Under the pieces are notes generated by a model. That model did not search any database, was not told the DNA's origin, and saw nothing but the letters and a program-made list of their open reading frames with translations. A stretch of 64,000 nucleotides of DNA from Zhongshania sp. R06B22 (GTDB taxonomy: Bacteria; Pseudomonadota; Gammaproteobacteria; Pseudomonadales; Spongiibacteraceae), in contig NZ_JBFRYB010000001.1 of NCBI RefSeq assembly GCF_040892595.1, positions 62,001-126,000 of the forward strand, read 5' to 3'. Positions 11,483-21,047 of this stretch are shown here, in pieces (positions within the stretch are counted from its first letter, which is position 1; every line of letters starts with the position of its first letter). The position numbers were made by a program, and so were the translations under genes.

Positions 11483-11567
11483 AGCTTTCTGCCGCGCAAT
11501 ATTGGGTGCTAACTCCGTGAGTTGCCCCACCGCGCTGATAATAGAGTTGCCGATTATCGATATAAAT

Positions 11568-11586
11568 GGGCTGAGGATCTCAGCCC
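11568..11586. repeat. Perfect 8-bp inverted repeat with 3-nt loop
   Basis: Arms GGGCTGAG and CTCAGCCC around GAT. No T-run on either side. It could be part of a bidirectional terminator, an mRNA-stabilising stem or a protein-binding palindrome. Confidence 0.5.
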
Positions 11587-11647
11587 AATCAAAACCGTAT
11601 TAAAACTATAGAAGACATGCACGAGCCTTGAGTAAGGATTAAGCAAA

Positions 11648-11663
11648 GCAGGCACTTGCCTGC
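11648..11663 (-). terminator. Compact hairpin, possible terminator of the lipoprotein gene
   Basis: Arms GCAGGCA and TGCCTGC with a 2-nt spacer. Read on the minus strand the stem is followed by TTTGCTTAA, as expected downstream of the gene ending at 11784. It is 120 nt past the stop codon. Confidence 0.45.
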
Positions 11664-11783
11664 CTTACTCTCTAAGGGCTTGATCCTTGCGTGACCTAAA
11701 CCGTAAGTATTTCTGCCCAGACTCGCCCGGCCAATATAAAAGGAATCATAAGCAGTCTATAACTCAGCCGGCAAGGCAATCAT

Positions 11784-12848
11784 TTACTCGTCTGATTCCG
11801 TCTCTTCAAATTCAATATAAAGACTGGGCTGTGCGCTAGCGACAGGAACAACCGCCGACTGCTTGCGCGGCGCCTGTTCAATGGCCGGCGTACTGTAGGT
11901 CATAGAACTAAGTTTTACGGCTTCGGCCAAGCTGCGAGCTTGCTCCCGCGGCGGCATTGCCGCTAGGTTTTTAATGCCAACCTCTGCGTTAATTAGCTGC
12001 AACAGACCGCCTACATAAAGTATGTATTGCTCGGCATCCTCGGCATCTATTTCAATAATTTTCTCCGCTTCCTCGGCAACATAATAAGCGTGCAAGGCAG
12101 CAGTGTGAGCTATATCACATACCCGCCGCACACCCTCACGGTCACGATAATTCCTTTCGATAAACTCGCCGGCGTAGTCGACCGCCTCCTCGGCTTTATC
12201 ATAAGTCACCTCAGCGACATCATCGGCGTTATTGGATTTCGCCTCGTCGAGTTTCTGTATCGCTTTATCTAAGTAGGTGGTTTTTAAAGTTTCGATTTCA
12301 ACTTTCGCGTAGTACTCGAGCACGCTAGCTTCGTCGTTTTTCGCGCTGGCAAGCCGGCCGCCCTCTATATCACGGATTAGGCTTTCCAGCTTGACGGTCG
12401 CCTTGTGATAGAGCTTTGGGTGGAGAGTGTCAGTGTTTAGCTCGGCGAGGACTTTGCGGTGTTCAAGAACCCTGCTCAGGGTCAATTCCACTGTTGCTTT
12501 ATTGCTATAGGCATCTGCAACTAACTTTTTAGCGGCAAAAGCTGCACTGATCGCGGCAATCTTCTCTTCCGGCTCACGCGCATCCTTACTGAGCTTAAGT
12601 GCGCTCTGCAGTTTTTCTCTGGCGTTTTCCATATGCGAGGGCGCGTAAAACTGCAGCTCAGCGGCAATCGCTTCTTCATATGCAGCTGAGGCCTGTCTAA
12701 TCGCATCTATCGGAGTGATATCTGCGTTGCTGGCTCGTGCCATGGCATTCAATTCGATTTGCTCACTGTTTGCTACATTGGTCGACATGCAGCCTGTGAC
12801 TAAAACTAAAGTACTCGCTAGTAATAACAGATGAAATTGTATTGGCAT
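11784..12848 (-). CDS. Helical lipoprotein, DUF4398-like
   Basis: 354 residues. The N-terminus is a lipoprotein signal ending in the lipobox LVTGC (Cys 20). The mature part is nearly all charged, alanine-rich helix, for example AAYEEAIAAELQFYAPSHM and AREKLQSALKLSKDA. This resembles DUF4398-type periplasmic lipoproteins that form coiled coils against the cell wall. The C-terminus is acidic (EFEETESDE). The residue after the lipid Cys is Met, not Asp, so outer-membrane sorting is expected. It is a single gene read toward fadH. The function is unknown; a structural envelope role is the most I can infer. Confidence 0.75.
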   Translation of the reverse strand: MPIQFHLLLLASTLVLVTGCMSTNVANSEQIELNAMARASNADITPIDAIRQASAAYEEAIAAELQFYAPSHMENAREKLQSALKLSKDAREPEEKIAAISAAFAAKKLVADAYSNKATVELTLSRVLEHRKVLAELNTDTLHPKLYHKATVKLESLIRDIEGGRLASAKNDEASVLEYYAKVEIETLKTTYLDKAIQKLDEAKSNNADDVAEVTYDKAEEAVDYAGEFIERNYRDREGVRRVCDIAHTAALHAYYVAEEAEKIIEIDAEDAEQYILYVGGLLQLINAEVGIKNLAAMPPREQARSLAEAVKLSSMTYSTPAIEQAPRKQSAVVPVASAQPSLYIEFEETESDE

Positions 12849-13085
12849 TTACTACTCCGTTTTTATTGAAATCCCTTCTAAATAGTATGTCGCTCTAACC
12901 GCCACACAGCAGGAGACGCGCCATTATCTAGCAATATAACAAAATATGGCGTACTAGAAGGATAAACCATAGGGGAGCGTCAAAGTAATAAAAGAACGGA
13001 TATTAAACCTATACAGACCTAAAGATTGGTTAACTAAAACCCCGCAGCTGCTTAAATTGAGAGCTAAGTATAAGAGTAGGCCAAA

Positions 13086-13793
13086 ATGATATTAAAAAAT
13101 CACGTTCTCGCAGCGTGTAGCGTATTTGTATTTATATTTTGCTTTATAGCCGGCTGGTGGGTCATTGCTGGACTAGTACCTCCGCTCTCACCGTCGGCCA
13201 CAGCAGAGGAGGTCGCGGCATTTTATCAAGGCAATCAACTCAGAATACAGATTGGCATCGCACTAGCCATGTCCTCAGTAGCTTATATTATTCCCATGGC
13301 CAGCGCCCTAGGCTACCAACTAAGACGAATTGAAGACTCCAAGCCTATGCTGGCAAACGCTCAGCTCGCGTGCGCCACCGCCACCGTCGCTATTGTTACC
13401 GTAGCCCTTATCATTTGGTCGGTGGCCGCGTACAGGCCCGACAGACCCATTGAAATCACATATTTACTGAATGATTTGGCATGGATTGGTTTTACAATGC
13501 CGGTATCCGGCATCGTAGTATGGATGCTCTGCGTGGGCCTTTGTGTATTTTCAGATAAAGCGTCAAAGCCTATATTTCCCAGATGGGCGGGCTACCTAAG
13601 TTTGTTTTGCGCAACACTGACACTACCCGGCTTCCCCGTGGTGATATTTCAAAGTGGCCCTCTTGCTTGGAATGGCCTTTTATCCTTTTGGATCGCCCTG
13701 ACTGCCGCTATTACATGGATGACCGCCATGTCATTTTTGACCATCCGCGCCGCAATTACGGAATCAAATAACAGCGCAAGCTTGGCCACGTAG
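13086..13793 (+). CDS. Multi-pass membrane protein, unknown function
   Basis: 235 residues with about six hydrophobic segments (near residues 8-28, 55-78, 92-115, 132-158, 163-187 and 195-222). No known motif was recognised. A short extracytoplasmic stretch between the first two segments carries TAEEVAAFYQGNQLR. AGTAGG precedes the ATG. It is followed 52 nt later by tatA in the same direction, so cotranscription is possible. Its function cannot be stated; it may be a DUF-type membrane protein found in hydrocarbon-degrading marine bacteria. Confidence 0.75.
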   Translation: MILKNHVLAACSVFVFIFCFIAGWWVIAGLVPPLSPSATAEEVAAFYQGNQLRIQIGIALAMSSVAYIIPMASALGYQLRRIEDSKPMLANAQLACATATVAIVTVALIIWSVAAYRPDRPIEITYLLNDLAWIGFTMPVSGIVVWMLCVGLCVFSDKASKPIFPRWAGYLSLFCATLTLPGFPVVIFQSGPLAWNGLLSFWIALTAAITWMTAMSFLTIRAAITESNNSASLAT

Positions 13794-13844
13794 CGAATTA
13801 TAAAACTCGAACTCAAGCATAAACAACAAAGGTAGGACAAAATT

Positions 13845-14069
13845 ATGGGATTAGGTGGAATCGGAATTTGGCAGCTACTTGTCGTACTCGCCATCATCGC
13901 AATGGTATTTGGAACAAAACGGCTAAAAGGAATTGGCGGCGACCTCGGCGGTGCAATAAAGGGATTCAAAGACAGCCTGCAGGATAACAGCGACAAAGCC
14001 GGCTCCCCGACAATACACGACAGTATCAGCGCAGAGATAAGTGAAAGCACAGCAACAGACAAGAAATAG
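13845..14069 (+). CDS. tatA: TatA/TatE-type twin-arginine translocase subunit, stand-alone
   Basis: 74 residues with the full TatA plan: a short N-terminal hydrophobic helix (IWQLLVVLAIIAMVFG), the TKRL hinge, an amphipathic helix with GGDLGGAIKGFKDSL, and a polar tail. AAGGTAGG is upstream. TatA polymerises to form the pore of the Tat pathway that exports folded proteins. TatB and TatC genes are not adjacent, so this is probably an orphan or second copy. Two DUF1329 proteins in this window carry twin-arginine signals and could be its clients. Confidence 0.9.
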   Translation: MGLGGIGIWQLLVVLAIIAMVFGTKRLKGIGGDLGGAIKGFKDSLQDNSDKAGSPTIHDSISAEISESTATDKK

Positions 14070-14680
14070 TTGCGCAGCATTGGCACCGTTTGAAAAACGG
14101 GATATCTGCCGCCTAAGTCATACCCCGCATCAGGTGGCTGTTTTCGGCGAGCACATTTTTTAGCAAAGCGCTTGGCGGCCCAGCATCGGATGCAGATCAA
14201 CAAACAGGGCCGCAAAATGGCGGTACAAGGCCGGCTTTGCTCATATTCTATGACAGCCTCGAGCGAGGATTAATCTATACAGACTTGGAGCTGTATAGAT
14301 CCTATTTACTGATCAACATAGGCCTATACCCGTTTCGAGACCATATCTAGACCACAAGCATTTTCTAATGTATTGCTGATCAGTCTAGAATGAGGCCGCC
14401 CTCAGAGACAGATTCCCCCCAGCTAGTTGCTATATCACACTTCAATCGTGAGTAATTCGCTAAGCTCATATTGCAAAATCAGTACACAATACCCTTCAAC
14501 ACCTCGAAATCTATTCGCATTGCTGTCTCGGCTTATTTTATAAAAACAAAGTATTAAGTCTTAATTAGATATGCAAACACCTTCCAGCTGTACATCCAAT
14601 TTACAATGTGGCTATATCGCTGCCTCAACAGCTAATTATAAGCTCTTTAATTAAATACCTAGCGACAATTAGGTCAATTC
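14070..14680. other. Intergenic region, no gene seen
   Basis: About 610 bases between tatA and the Wzy-like gene. Reading frames here are short and have no recognisable content. The region contains the 20-base dyad described at 14273-14300 and is AT-rich toward the start of the polysaccharide locus, so the promoter of the next gene probably lies here. Confidence 0.6.
14273..14300. promoter_or_regulatory. Perfect 10-bp inverted repeat, operator-like
   Basis: Arms ATCTATACAG and CTGTATAGAT separated by 8 nt. The arm length and spacing fit a dimeric regulator site, but the stem could also form in RNA. It is 380 bp upstream of the Wzy-like gene. Confidence 0.45.
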
Positions 14681-16024
14681 GTGGACACCCAAATCAGCTA
14701 TCGCCGAAAATCACATCAAGATTTACAGATTGCCATCTGTTGCGCACTAATCTGGATTCCACTCCCCCTAGGTAGTAATAGGCCGTGGTCAACGGGGTTA
14801 GTCATAGCGATCATTTCAGCAATTGGTTTTGTCTGGGCAATCCGTAGATGGAAGCAAGCTACCAAAAACTCTGCCGCACTCACAAAAGCGAAGCCGGCAA
14901 TACTAGCCCTCGTTACCGCGCAACTATTAGTGGCCGTGCAGTATTTTGGTGGATTAAGCCTTGCCCCAAGCGAGACGTTTAATCACCTACTGCTAGGATC
15001 GGCGTATACGCTTCTTTTTGTCCTCGTTCTCGATTTATTTACTACGCGTAAGTCGATCAATTTATTACTGGGCACAGTTGTTATCAGCGGCACTTTTCAA
15101 GCATTTTATGGCTCTACCATGGCGCTATCAGGCTTAGAATGGAGTTTTTTCGCTACAAAAGAATACATGCAGGGACTTGCCACTGGAACGTTTGTGAACC
15201 GCAACCATCTTGCCGGTTATCTGGAGATTACCGCAGCGTGTGGTATCGGCCTACTCCTAGCACTTCGCGACCACCGCACACTTTCACTAAAATCTATAAT
15301 TGATTGGATATCAGGCCCGAAAGCACTCATTCGTATTGCGCTTGCGATCATGGTTATTGGACTGGTCATGACCCGATCTCGTATGGGTAATGTCGCTTTC
15401 GTAGCATCTATGATCTTTACCGGCGGGATTTTAGCAATAGGGATTCCCAAACTTCGCCTGAAGTTACTTGTTATTCTAACAAGCCTACTCATAATTGATT
15501 TTCTTATCGTGACCCAGTACTTCGGTCTTGACGAATTACAAGCGCGTCTAGCAAATACCCAATTTGACGACAAAATCATCGCGGGCGAAGTGCTAGCCAA
15601 ACAAAATGTGATTCGCGACGACGTCATCGGCTACGCCAGTGTATTGTTAAAAAAACACGCACTAAGCGGCAGTGGAGCTGGTAGCTTTGAAGTGATTTTC
15701 CCCTCAGTTGCGGGGCCAAATATTACCCGCCATTTCACCCATGCACATAACGATTACATGCAATTCGCCATTGAGTATGGAGTGCTTGGCGCAGCAATTT
15801 TTATGTGCTTTTTCCTATTTACTTTTTACCACGGAATCCGAGCCCTGCTGCTAACTAACTCTAGCTACCGGAGCGGGATAGGTTTCGCTTGCGTGATGGG
15901 CATGACCGCGATTGCGATACATTCATTTGCGGACTTTAACCTGCAGATTCCTGCCAACGCAGCAACATTTACCGTGCTCTCTACACTGGGGCTGCTAGCT
16001 AGGTTCCACACTCGCCAAGACTAG
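14681..16024 (+). CDS. O-antigen ligase/polymerase family membrane protein (Wzy/WaaL-like)
   Basis: 447 residues starting at GTG 14681 with only a weak Shine-Dalgarno. It has ten or more hydrophobic segments and a long periplasmic loop with the family signatures GTFVNRNHLAGYLE, MTRSRMGN and HNDYMQFAIEYGVLG, ending with HSFADFNLQIPANA. Such proteins join or polymerise lipid-linked glycans at the periplasmic face of the inner membrane. It is convergent with the minus-strand glycan operon (37 bp apart) and differs from the second Wzy-like protein at 23387-24571. Ligase and polymerase cannot be told apart from sequence alone. Confidence 0.8.
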   Translation: MDTQISYRRKSHQDLQIAICCALIWIPLPLGSNRPWSTGLVIAIISAIGFVWAIRRWKQATKNSAALTKAKPAILALVTAQLLVAVQYFGGLSLAPSETFNHLLLGSAYTLLFVLVLDLFTTRKSINLLLGTVVISGTFQAFYGSTMALSGLEWSFFATKEYMQGLATGTFVNRNHLAGYLEITAACGIGLLLALRDHRTLSLKSIIDWISGPKALIRIALAIMVIGLVMTRSRMGNVAFVASMIFTGGILAIGIPKLRLKLLVILTSLLIIDFLIVTQYFGLDELQARLANTQFDDKIIAGEVLAKQNVIRDDVIGYASVLLKKHALSGSGAGSFEVIFPSVAGPNITRHFTHAHNDYMQFAIEYGVLGAAIFMCFFLFTFYHGIRALLLTNSSYRSGIGFACVMGMTAIAIHSFADFNLQIPANAATFTVLSTLGLLARFHTRQD

Positions 16025-16061
16025 TCCAATTAAAGCCTTAGCCAAAATATACTGTCTTCCA

Positions 16062-18068
16062 TTAAATCGCGACACCATAATAATTAAGCTTGCTCGATGG
16101 CATACTTGCACTAGCTATGGGTTCAGCAATATCCTCCAGCAGCAAATCCACAATATCACCCTGGGGCTGGTAGTCCGTGACAAATCGCATCAATAGCTCC
16201 CGCAGCTTTGCCACATCACCGCTACGCAACAGAACCTCCATTTGCCAAAGGGCATCTTCCACCTCAGCCCAACTTAAATGGCGCTCCCTCGCGCTCATAA
16301 TCATCGGGTGATCGGTGCTAACAACGCCATCGCCAACCAAAAGTTCTTCAAAAAGTTTTTCACCTGGTCTTAAACCAGTAAAAACCACCTTAATATCCCC
16401 AGAACCATCGTCCGCGTTATAAGGCGAAGAGCCCGCAAGCTTAATCATTTGCAACGCCAAATCTAAAATACGTATAGGCGAACCCATATCTAATACAAAG
16501 ACGTCGCCACTCTGTCCCATAAAACCTGCTTGCAGCACCAAGCTTGCCGCCTCAGGAATAGTCATAAAATAGCGGGTTATGTCTGGATCGGTGATTGTAA
16601 CGGGCCCACCTTTTTCTATCTGTTCCTTGAATAAAGGAACAACAGAGCCAGATGAACCAAGCACATTACCGAATCGAACAATAGTAAAGTGAGTAGATGA
16701 GCTGAATTCACGATCAGCGAGTCCTTGCAAAATCATTTCAGCAAACCGCTTACTGGCCCCCATAACGTTAGTAGGGCGCACAGCTTTATCGGTCGATACT
16801 AATACGAAATGTTTAACACCACTATCTAAGCTAGCCTGAGCAGCATTTAAGGTACCAAATATATTATTCCTTAGGCTAGACACCACATTATGCTCCACCA
16901 TAGGAACGTGTTTATATGCTGCAGCGTGATAGACGGTATCCACGGAATAAGATCTCATGACCTGCTCAAGATGATCCCGACTCTGGACGTTACCCAATAT
17001 CGGGATAATGCGAACAGAATCATACTTTTCTATTTTACTCGCTATAAGCTCTCGCTCGATGGCGTATAAGTTATATTCAGACAGTTCAAACAAAACAACG
17101 ACAGCAGGCCCCTGCCTAAAGATTTGACGGCAAAGTTCACTACCAATGGAGCCACCAGCACCCGTTACCATCACAACCTTATTTTCAATATTAGCACCGA
17201 GTAGCGCTGCATTTGGTGGAACCACGGTGCGGCCCAGCAAATCAGTGATATCAATATCTCTAATATCGTCAGGCGATACCCGGCCATCGGTTAATTCTGC
17301 GAAACTCGGCAATACACGCACCCTAACGGGTAGTAGACTTAATTTTTCTAACAAGAACTTTTTATGTTGAGGTGAAATAGCAGACATCGCGAGTAAAACA
17401 TCATCAACTTCTCTCTCCTTTATCAAACCCTCAAGGCTATCAAAAGAGTACACCCTAAAGCCGTTTAAACTACGGCCATGCAACGTGGCGTCATCGTCGA
17501 CAAATGCAATAGCACGCATTTTCGCGTCACTAGCCAGAGAATGTACTAACTGCACCCCGACTGAACCAGCACCGTAAATAATTACATTACGAGCATTTTT
17601 TCGCTTAGCGCTATACCCAAAGGGAGACAGCTCCCGCAGAAGAAGGCGCATTGCAAAACGCAAACCCAGCATCAGCGGCATAGCCAAAAGCCATTGAATC
17701 AAAATCAAAGAGCGAGGTAAACTAAGCTGTAACACTAAACAAATTGTCACCCATGCCAGAACAGAGAAGCTAACCGCTTTAGCTATCACCCACGCATCGT
17801 CAGCACAAAAGTACCGAATCACCGAGCGATAAGCGCCAAATGCGGCTAAGACCATGACGCCCACCAAAGGAACGATAAGACAGACCAATCCATACTTCTG
17901 AAGTGGTGCACCTGCATTCCCAAGGCGAACGTAGAGCGCGAGCCAAGCCGAGGCGAATAGTGTCAGTGCATCAAGGGAGACTACCAAAGAAAATTTAACC
18001 AGGCCGGGAGCAGACAGCAATACGCGCAATATAAGGGCGGCAGCCCCCCTACTTTTAAGGTTTTCCAA
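16062..18068 (-). CDS. Membrane-bound nucleotide-sugar 4,6-dehydratase (WbpM/PglF/CapD-like)
   Basis: 668 residues. Four N-terminal membrane segments (about 25-130) are followed by a first Rossmann domain (IIYGAGSVGVQLV) and a second with VTGAGGSIGSELCRQ. The catalytic region has AAAYKHVPMVE and STDKAVRPTNVMGASKR, where Met replaces the usual Tyr, as in UDP-GlcNAc 4,6-dehydratases. The reaction is UDP-GlcNAc to UDP-4-keto-6-deoxy-GlcNAc, the first step toward bacillosamine, FucNAc or QuiNAc. The neighbouring aminotransferase, acetyltransferase and PglC genes point to bacillosamine. It is the last gene of the minus-strand operon. Confidence 0.9.
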   Translation of the reverse strand: MENLKSRGAAALILRVLLSAPGLVKFSLVVSLDALTLFASAWLALYVRLGNAGAPLQKYGLVCLIVPLVGVMVLAAFGAYRSVIRYFCADDAWVIAKAVSFSVLAWVTICLVLQLSLPRSLILIQWLLAMPLMLGLRFAMRLLLRELSPFGYSAKRKNARNVIIYGAGSVGVQLVHSLASDAKMRAIAFVDDDATLHGRSLNGFRVYSFDSLEGLIKEREVDDVLLAMSAISPQHKKFLLEKLSLLPVRVRVLPSFAELTDGRVSPDDIRDIDITDLLGRTVVPPNAALLGANIENKVVMVTGAGGSIGSELCRQIFRQGPAVVVLFELSEYNLYAIERELIASKIEKYDSVRIIPILGNVQSRDHLEQVMRSYSVDTVYHAAAYKHVPMVEHNVVSSLRNNIFGTLNAAQASLDSGVKHFVLVSTDKAVRPTNVMGASKRFAEMILQGLADREFSSSTHFTIVRFGNVLGSSGSVVPLFKEQIEKGGPVTITDPDITRYFMTIPEAASLVLQAGFMGQSGDVFVLDMGSPIRILDLALQMIKLAGSSPYNADDGSGDIKVVFTGLRPGEKLFEELLVGDGVVSTDHPMIMSARERHLSWAEVEDALWQMEVLLRSGDVAKLRELLMRFVTDYQPQGDIVDLLLEDIAEPIASASMPSSKLNYYGVAI

Positions 18069-18291
18069 TTTCGCGCCTCGACAACTGAATCTTGCCTAAT
18101 TATTCTTAGAATTTTTTGGAACGACAAAAATCAGACAATCAATTGCCGAGTGCAGGAATCACGCTACGAGCGCAGCTAATATACTACAGGCAAATTTTGA
18201 GAACTAGCGCTCATTATGTGAGGGTCCTCCCTATAGCCAGACAGAGCTTAAAATAATGCATAAAAATGAGCCTAATCACTACAAAGAAGCA

Positions 18292-19467
18292 TTACTTGCA
18301 GGCTAATTCCGCCACCGTAGCAACCACCTCGCAGGTCTTCTGAATCTCCTCCGACGTCAAGCTAGGATGAACCAAAAACATTACACTGCTCTCCCCCAAA
18401 TGCTTTGCACTAGGCAAGCGCTCAGAGGGAGATAACCCTGCATCAACAAAGCACCGCTCCAAATAGACCTCAGAGCACGAACCGGAAAAACAGGGAACAC
18501 CGTGATCGTTAATCTCCGCAATCACTCGATCTCGGTTCCAACTTAACCCCAGCTTCTCAACCTGAATAAATGCGTAGCATTTATACCACCCATGCTCGAT
18601 GTCAGCCGGGACATTAGGCACCCGAAATAAATCTGTCGCTCGCGCAGCACCCAATATTGCCAGAGCATTTACTTTACGTGCCTCGTGCCAACTGGGCATG
18701 CGAACAAGTTGTATTCGACCAACCGCCGCCTGCATCTCTGTCATGCGCCAGTTAGTGCCGAAGGAGTCATGCAGCCAACGGAAACCTGGTGCGTGCTCTC
18801 GCTCATAGACAGCCTCCCAGCTTTTTCCGTGATCTTTATAGCTCCACATACGAGACCATAAATCTTTGTCACTGGTGGTGACCATGCCGCCCTCACCACC
18901 GGTTGTCATGATTTTATCCTGACAGAACGACCAACATCCAACATGCCCTATGGATCCAACTGAACGACCTTTGTACCTCGCGCCGTGCGCTTGCGCGCAA
19001 TCCTCAACGACATAAAGCCCATGCCTTTCCGCCAATTCCATGATTGGATCCATATCACAAGGCCAGCCAGCCAGATGAACACAAAGTATTGCCTTGGTTC
19101 TTTCTGTGATTAACGGCGCCACCGTGTCTGCAGTGATATTCTGCGACTCTAAATCAACGTCAGCAAAAATAGGTTTAGCGCCTGCATTAACGATAGCCGA
19201 TGCTGAGGCAAGGAAAGTTCGTGGTGACACAATAACCTCGTCGCCTAGACCGATGCCGAGCCCAACAAAAGCAAGATCCAAAGCAACGGTTCCATTCGCT
19301 ACAACTACCGCATGCTCCACACCACAATAAGCAGCAAATTCACGCTCAAAATCTCTACCTTCCACTCCTGTCCAATAATTGACTTTATTAGACAAAAGGG
19401 TTTTTGAAACGGCCTCGGCCTCTTCTGGAGTAAAACATGGCCAGGATGAAAAACTTGGCAGACTCAT
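18292..19467 (-). CDS. DegT/DnrJ/EryC1-family PLP aminotransferase (PglE-like)
   Basis: 391 residues of the sugar aminotransferase fold. The PLP-binding Lys is in CQDKIMTTGGEGG; upstream are VEDCAQAHGARYKG and EVIVSPRTFLASASA. It would aminate C4 of a 4-keto-6-deoxy sugar nucleotide, consistent with the dehydratase gene downstream and the acetyltransferase gene upstream. The first stretch (SWPCFTPEEAEAV) is like those of perosamine/bacillosamine-type enzymes. A 48-nt gap separates it from the acetyltransferase gene. The precise sugar is inferred from context. Confidence 0.85.
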   Translation of the reverse strand: MSLPSFSSWPCFTPEEAEAVSKTLLSNKVNYWTGVEGRDFEREFAAYCGVEHAVVVANGTVALDLAFVGLGIGLGDEVIVSPRTFLASASAIVNAGAKPIFADVDLESQNITADTVAPLITERTKAILCVHLAGWPCDMDPIMELAERHGLYVVEDCAQAHGARYKGRSVGSIGHVGCWSFCQDKIMTTGGEGGMVTTSDKDLWSRMWSYKDHGKSWEAVYEREHAPGFRWLHDSFGTNWRMTEMQAAVGRIQLVRMPSWHEARKVNALAILGAARATDLFRVPNVPADIEHGWYKCYAFIQVEKLGLSWNRDRVIAEINDHGVPCFSGSCSEVYLERCFVDAGLSPSERLPSAKHLGESSVMFLVHPSLTSEEIQKTCEVVATVAELACK

Positions 19468-19515
19468 TTACAACTAATCCTCGCGCAACATAACTGAATG
19501 CGCCTTAACAGGCCG

Positions 19516-20157
19516 CTAGAAATCGGCAGGGAACTCTGACAGGTCTTTTAATACTTTAGCTGGAGAACCAACATAAACATTATTCTCCTCAGCATCCTTG
19601 GTAAGAACTGCCCCCATACCTAGCATTGCGCCTCTCTTCAATGTTATTCCTTGGCGAATTACTGAGCTAGCACCCAGCTCAACACCAGCTTCAACTACAA
19701 CATTACCGGAAATACCCACCAAATGCGCAGCCGTAACAAACGAGCCGATAACAACATCATGGCCAGTCACTACATTTATATTAAGTATCGTATGTTCACC
19801 AACATAAATATCAACTGTAAATACACAATTAGCACAAACAACCGACCCCACCCCAACCCTTACGGAAGACGACATAATGACACTTGGATGAATCAACGTA
19901 GCAAACGACGGGGAACCAAGACGGGACATTCGATCGACAACTAACTTACGTGTGCGTGGATTTCCAATCGCAACGACAAATTTCACGTTAGGAAACTCGC
20001 CCCATTGATCAATAGATCCCAATATTACTCCTCCTCCGTCATCGTGACTCGTTGCCTTATCATCGAGAAAACCAAGCACGCTATACCCACAATCCTTAGC
20101 TAGCACGGCTACCTCTCGACCAAATCCACCAAATCCAATAATTACTATCTCTTTCAT
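19516..20157 (-). CDS. PglD/NeuD-family sugar N- or O-acetyltransferase
   Basis: 213 residues. An N-terminal nucleotide-sugar-binding Rossmann part (IVIIGFGGFGREVAVLAKD, FLDDKATSHD) is followed by a left-handed beta-helix of hexapeptide repeats (VGVGSVVCANCVFTVDIYVG, GASSVIRQGITLKRGAMLG). The catalytic His is probably in TGHDVVIG. In the PglD family this enzyme acetylates the 4-amino group of UDP-4-amino-sugars to give UDP-diNAc-bacillosamine. Its position between the aminotransferase and PglC supports that role. Confidence 0.85.
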   Translation of the reverse strand: MKEIVIIGFGGFGREVAVLAKDCGYSVLGFLDDKATSHDDGGGVILGSIDQWGEFPNVKFVVAIGNPRTRKLVVDRMSRLGSPSFATLIHPSVIMSSSVRVGVGSVVCANCVFTVDIYVGEHTILNINVVTGHDVVIGSFVTAAHLVGISGNVVVEAGVELGASSVIRQGITLKRGAMLGMGAVLTKDAEENNVYVGSPAKVLKDLSEFPADF

Positions 20158-20447
20158 ACACTATTACCCAGTAAAAAACCCTCTGCCCTACAAAGCTGCA
20201 AATCGAAACCGCGCTCAATACCAATCCGAAAACTCGTCCGACCCTATTACTTTGCGGCACGTTATCTTAGCCGTGAGCGTATCAAAATCACACAATCGCG
20301 CGTTACATAATTGTAAATACTCTTGTACAACGGCATACCTATTTAGAACTTGCTCATGATTGTTACAAGATAGAACAGCAACGCAGCATCATTCATTTCC
20401 ACCTAGCACATCAAAAAATTCAGGCGCCATAAACCTAACGAATTGTC

Positions 20448-21047
20448 CTAGTCATTAGCAGGACTACCGGTAAATTTAGTCATAGTCGCCTCACCCACCG
20501 CACTTATACCTTCTCGCACAAAGACTTTTCTCAAGGTTAGAAATAAAATTTTTGCATCCAACGACAGCGATTGATTATCTACGTACCAAACATCCAGCAC
20601 AAACTTTCCCTCCCAGCTTATGGCATTTCTCCCGTTCACCTGCGCCCAACCAGTAATACCGGGTCTAACCTCGTGCCGACGCGCCTGTTCTACCGAATAC
20701 AGCGGCAAATATTCCGTAAGTAATGGTCGCGGCCCAACCAAGCTCATATCGCCTTTAAGCACAGACCATAAGCTAAGAAGCTCATCAAGACTAGCAGAAC
20801 GAAGCGCCACACCAAATGGTGTTAGCCGCTGATCATCTGGCAGCAAATTGCCATCAGTATCTTTAGCGGAAGTCATTGATCGAAACTTAAGCATATTAAA
20901 TAGCTTACCGTTTAGCCCAGGGCGAACCTGCGTAAAAAGTATTGGCGTACCTAGCTTTAGACGAACGATCAAGGCCAACAAAATCAACAGAGGAGCGAGA
21001 GAAACAATGCCGAGTAATGCTATCAATACATCAATACATCGCTTCAT
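20448..21047 (-). CDS. pglC: PglC-type phosphoglycosyl transferase (initiating sugar transferase)
   Basis: 199 residues, the short monotopic form without the extra membrane segments of WbaP/WcaJ. One re-entrant N-terminal hydrophobic helix is followed by KFRSMT, the catalytic SLDELLSLWSVLKGDMSLVG, GPRPLL and PGITGWAQVNGRN. It transfers a phospho-sugar, presumably phospho-diNAc-bacillosamine, from UDP to undecaprenyl phosphate at the inner membrane, starting glycan assembly. Its ATG overlaps the stop of the upstream glycosyltransferase by 4 nt. The gene symbol reflects homology; the exact substrate is inferred. Confidence 0.85.
   Translation of the reverse strand: MKRCIDVLIALLGIVSLAPLLILLALIVRLKLGTPILFTQVRPGLNGKLFNMLKFRSMTSAKDTDGNLLPDDQRLTPFGVALRSASLDELLSLWSVLKGDMSLVGPRPLLTEYLPLYSVEQARRHEVRPGITGWAQVNGRNAISWEGKFVLDVWYVDNQSLSLDAKILFLTLRKVFVREGISAVGEATMTKFTGSPAND

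Larger units (their letters stand above)
11426..11783. other. Convergent intergenic region with three perfect inverted repeats
   Basis: No credible reading frame. This 358-bp gap lies between the 3' ends of fadH and the lipoprotein gene and holds three separate perfect hairpins, listed individually. The density of palindromes exceeds what one pair of terminators needs. Confidence 0.7.

Noticed and set aside
13649-14215. A 188-codon minus-strand frame across tatA and the membrane-protein gene
   Set aside because: It is antisense to two well-supported genes, has an odd composition and no recognisable domain.
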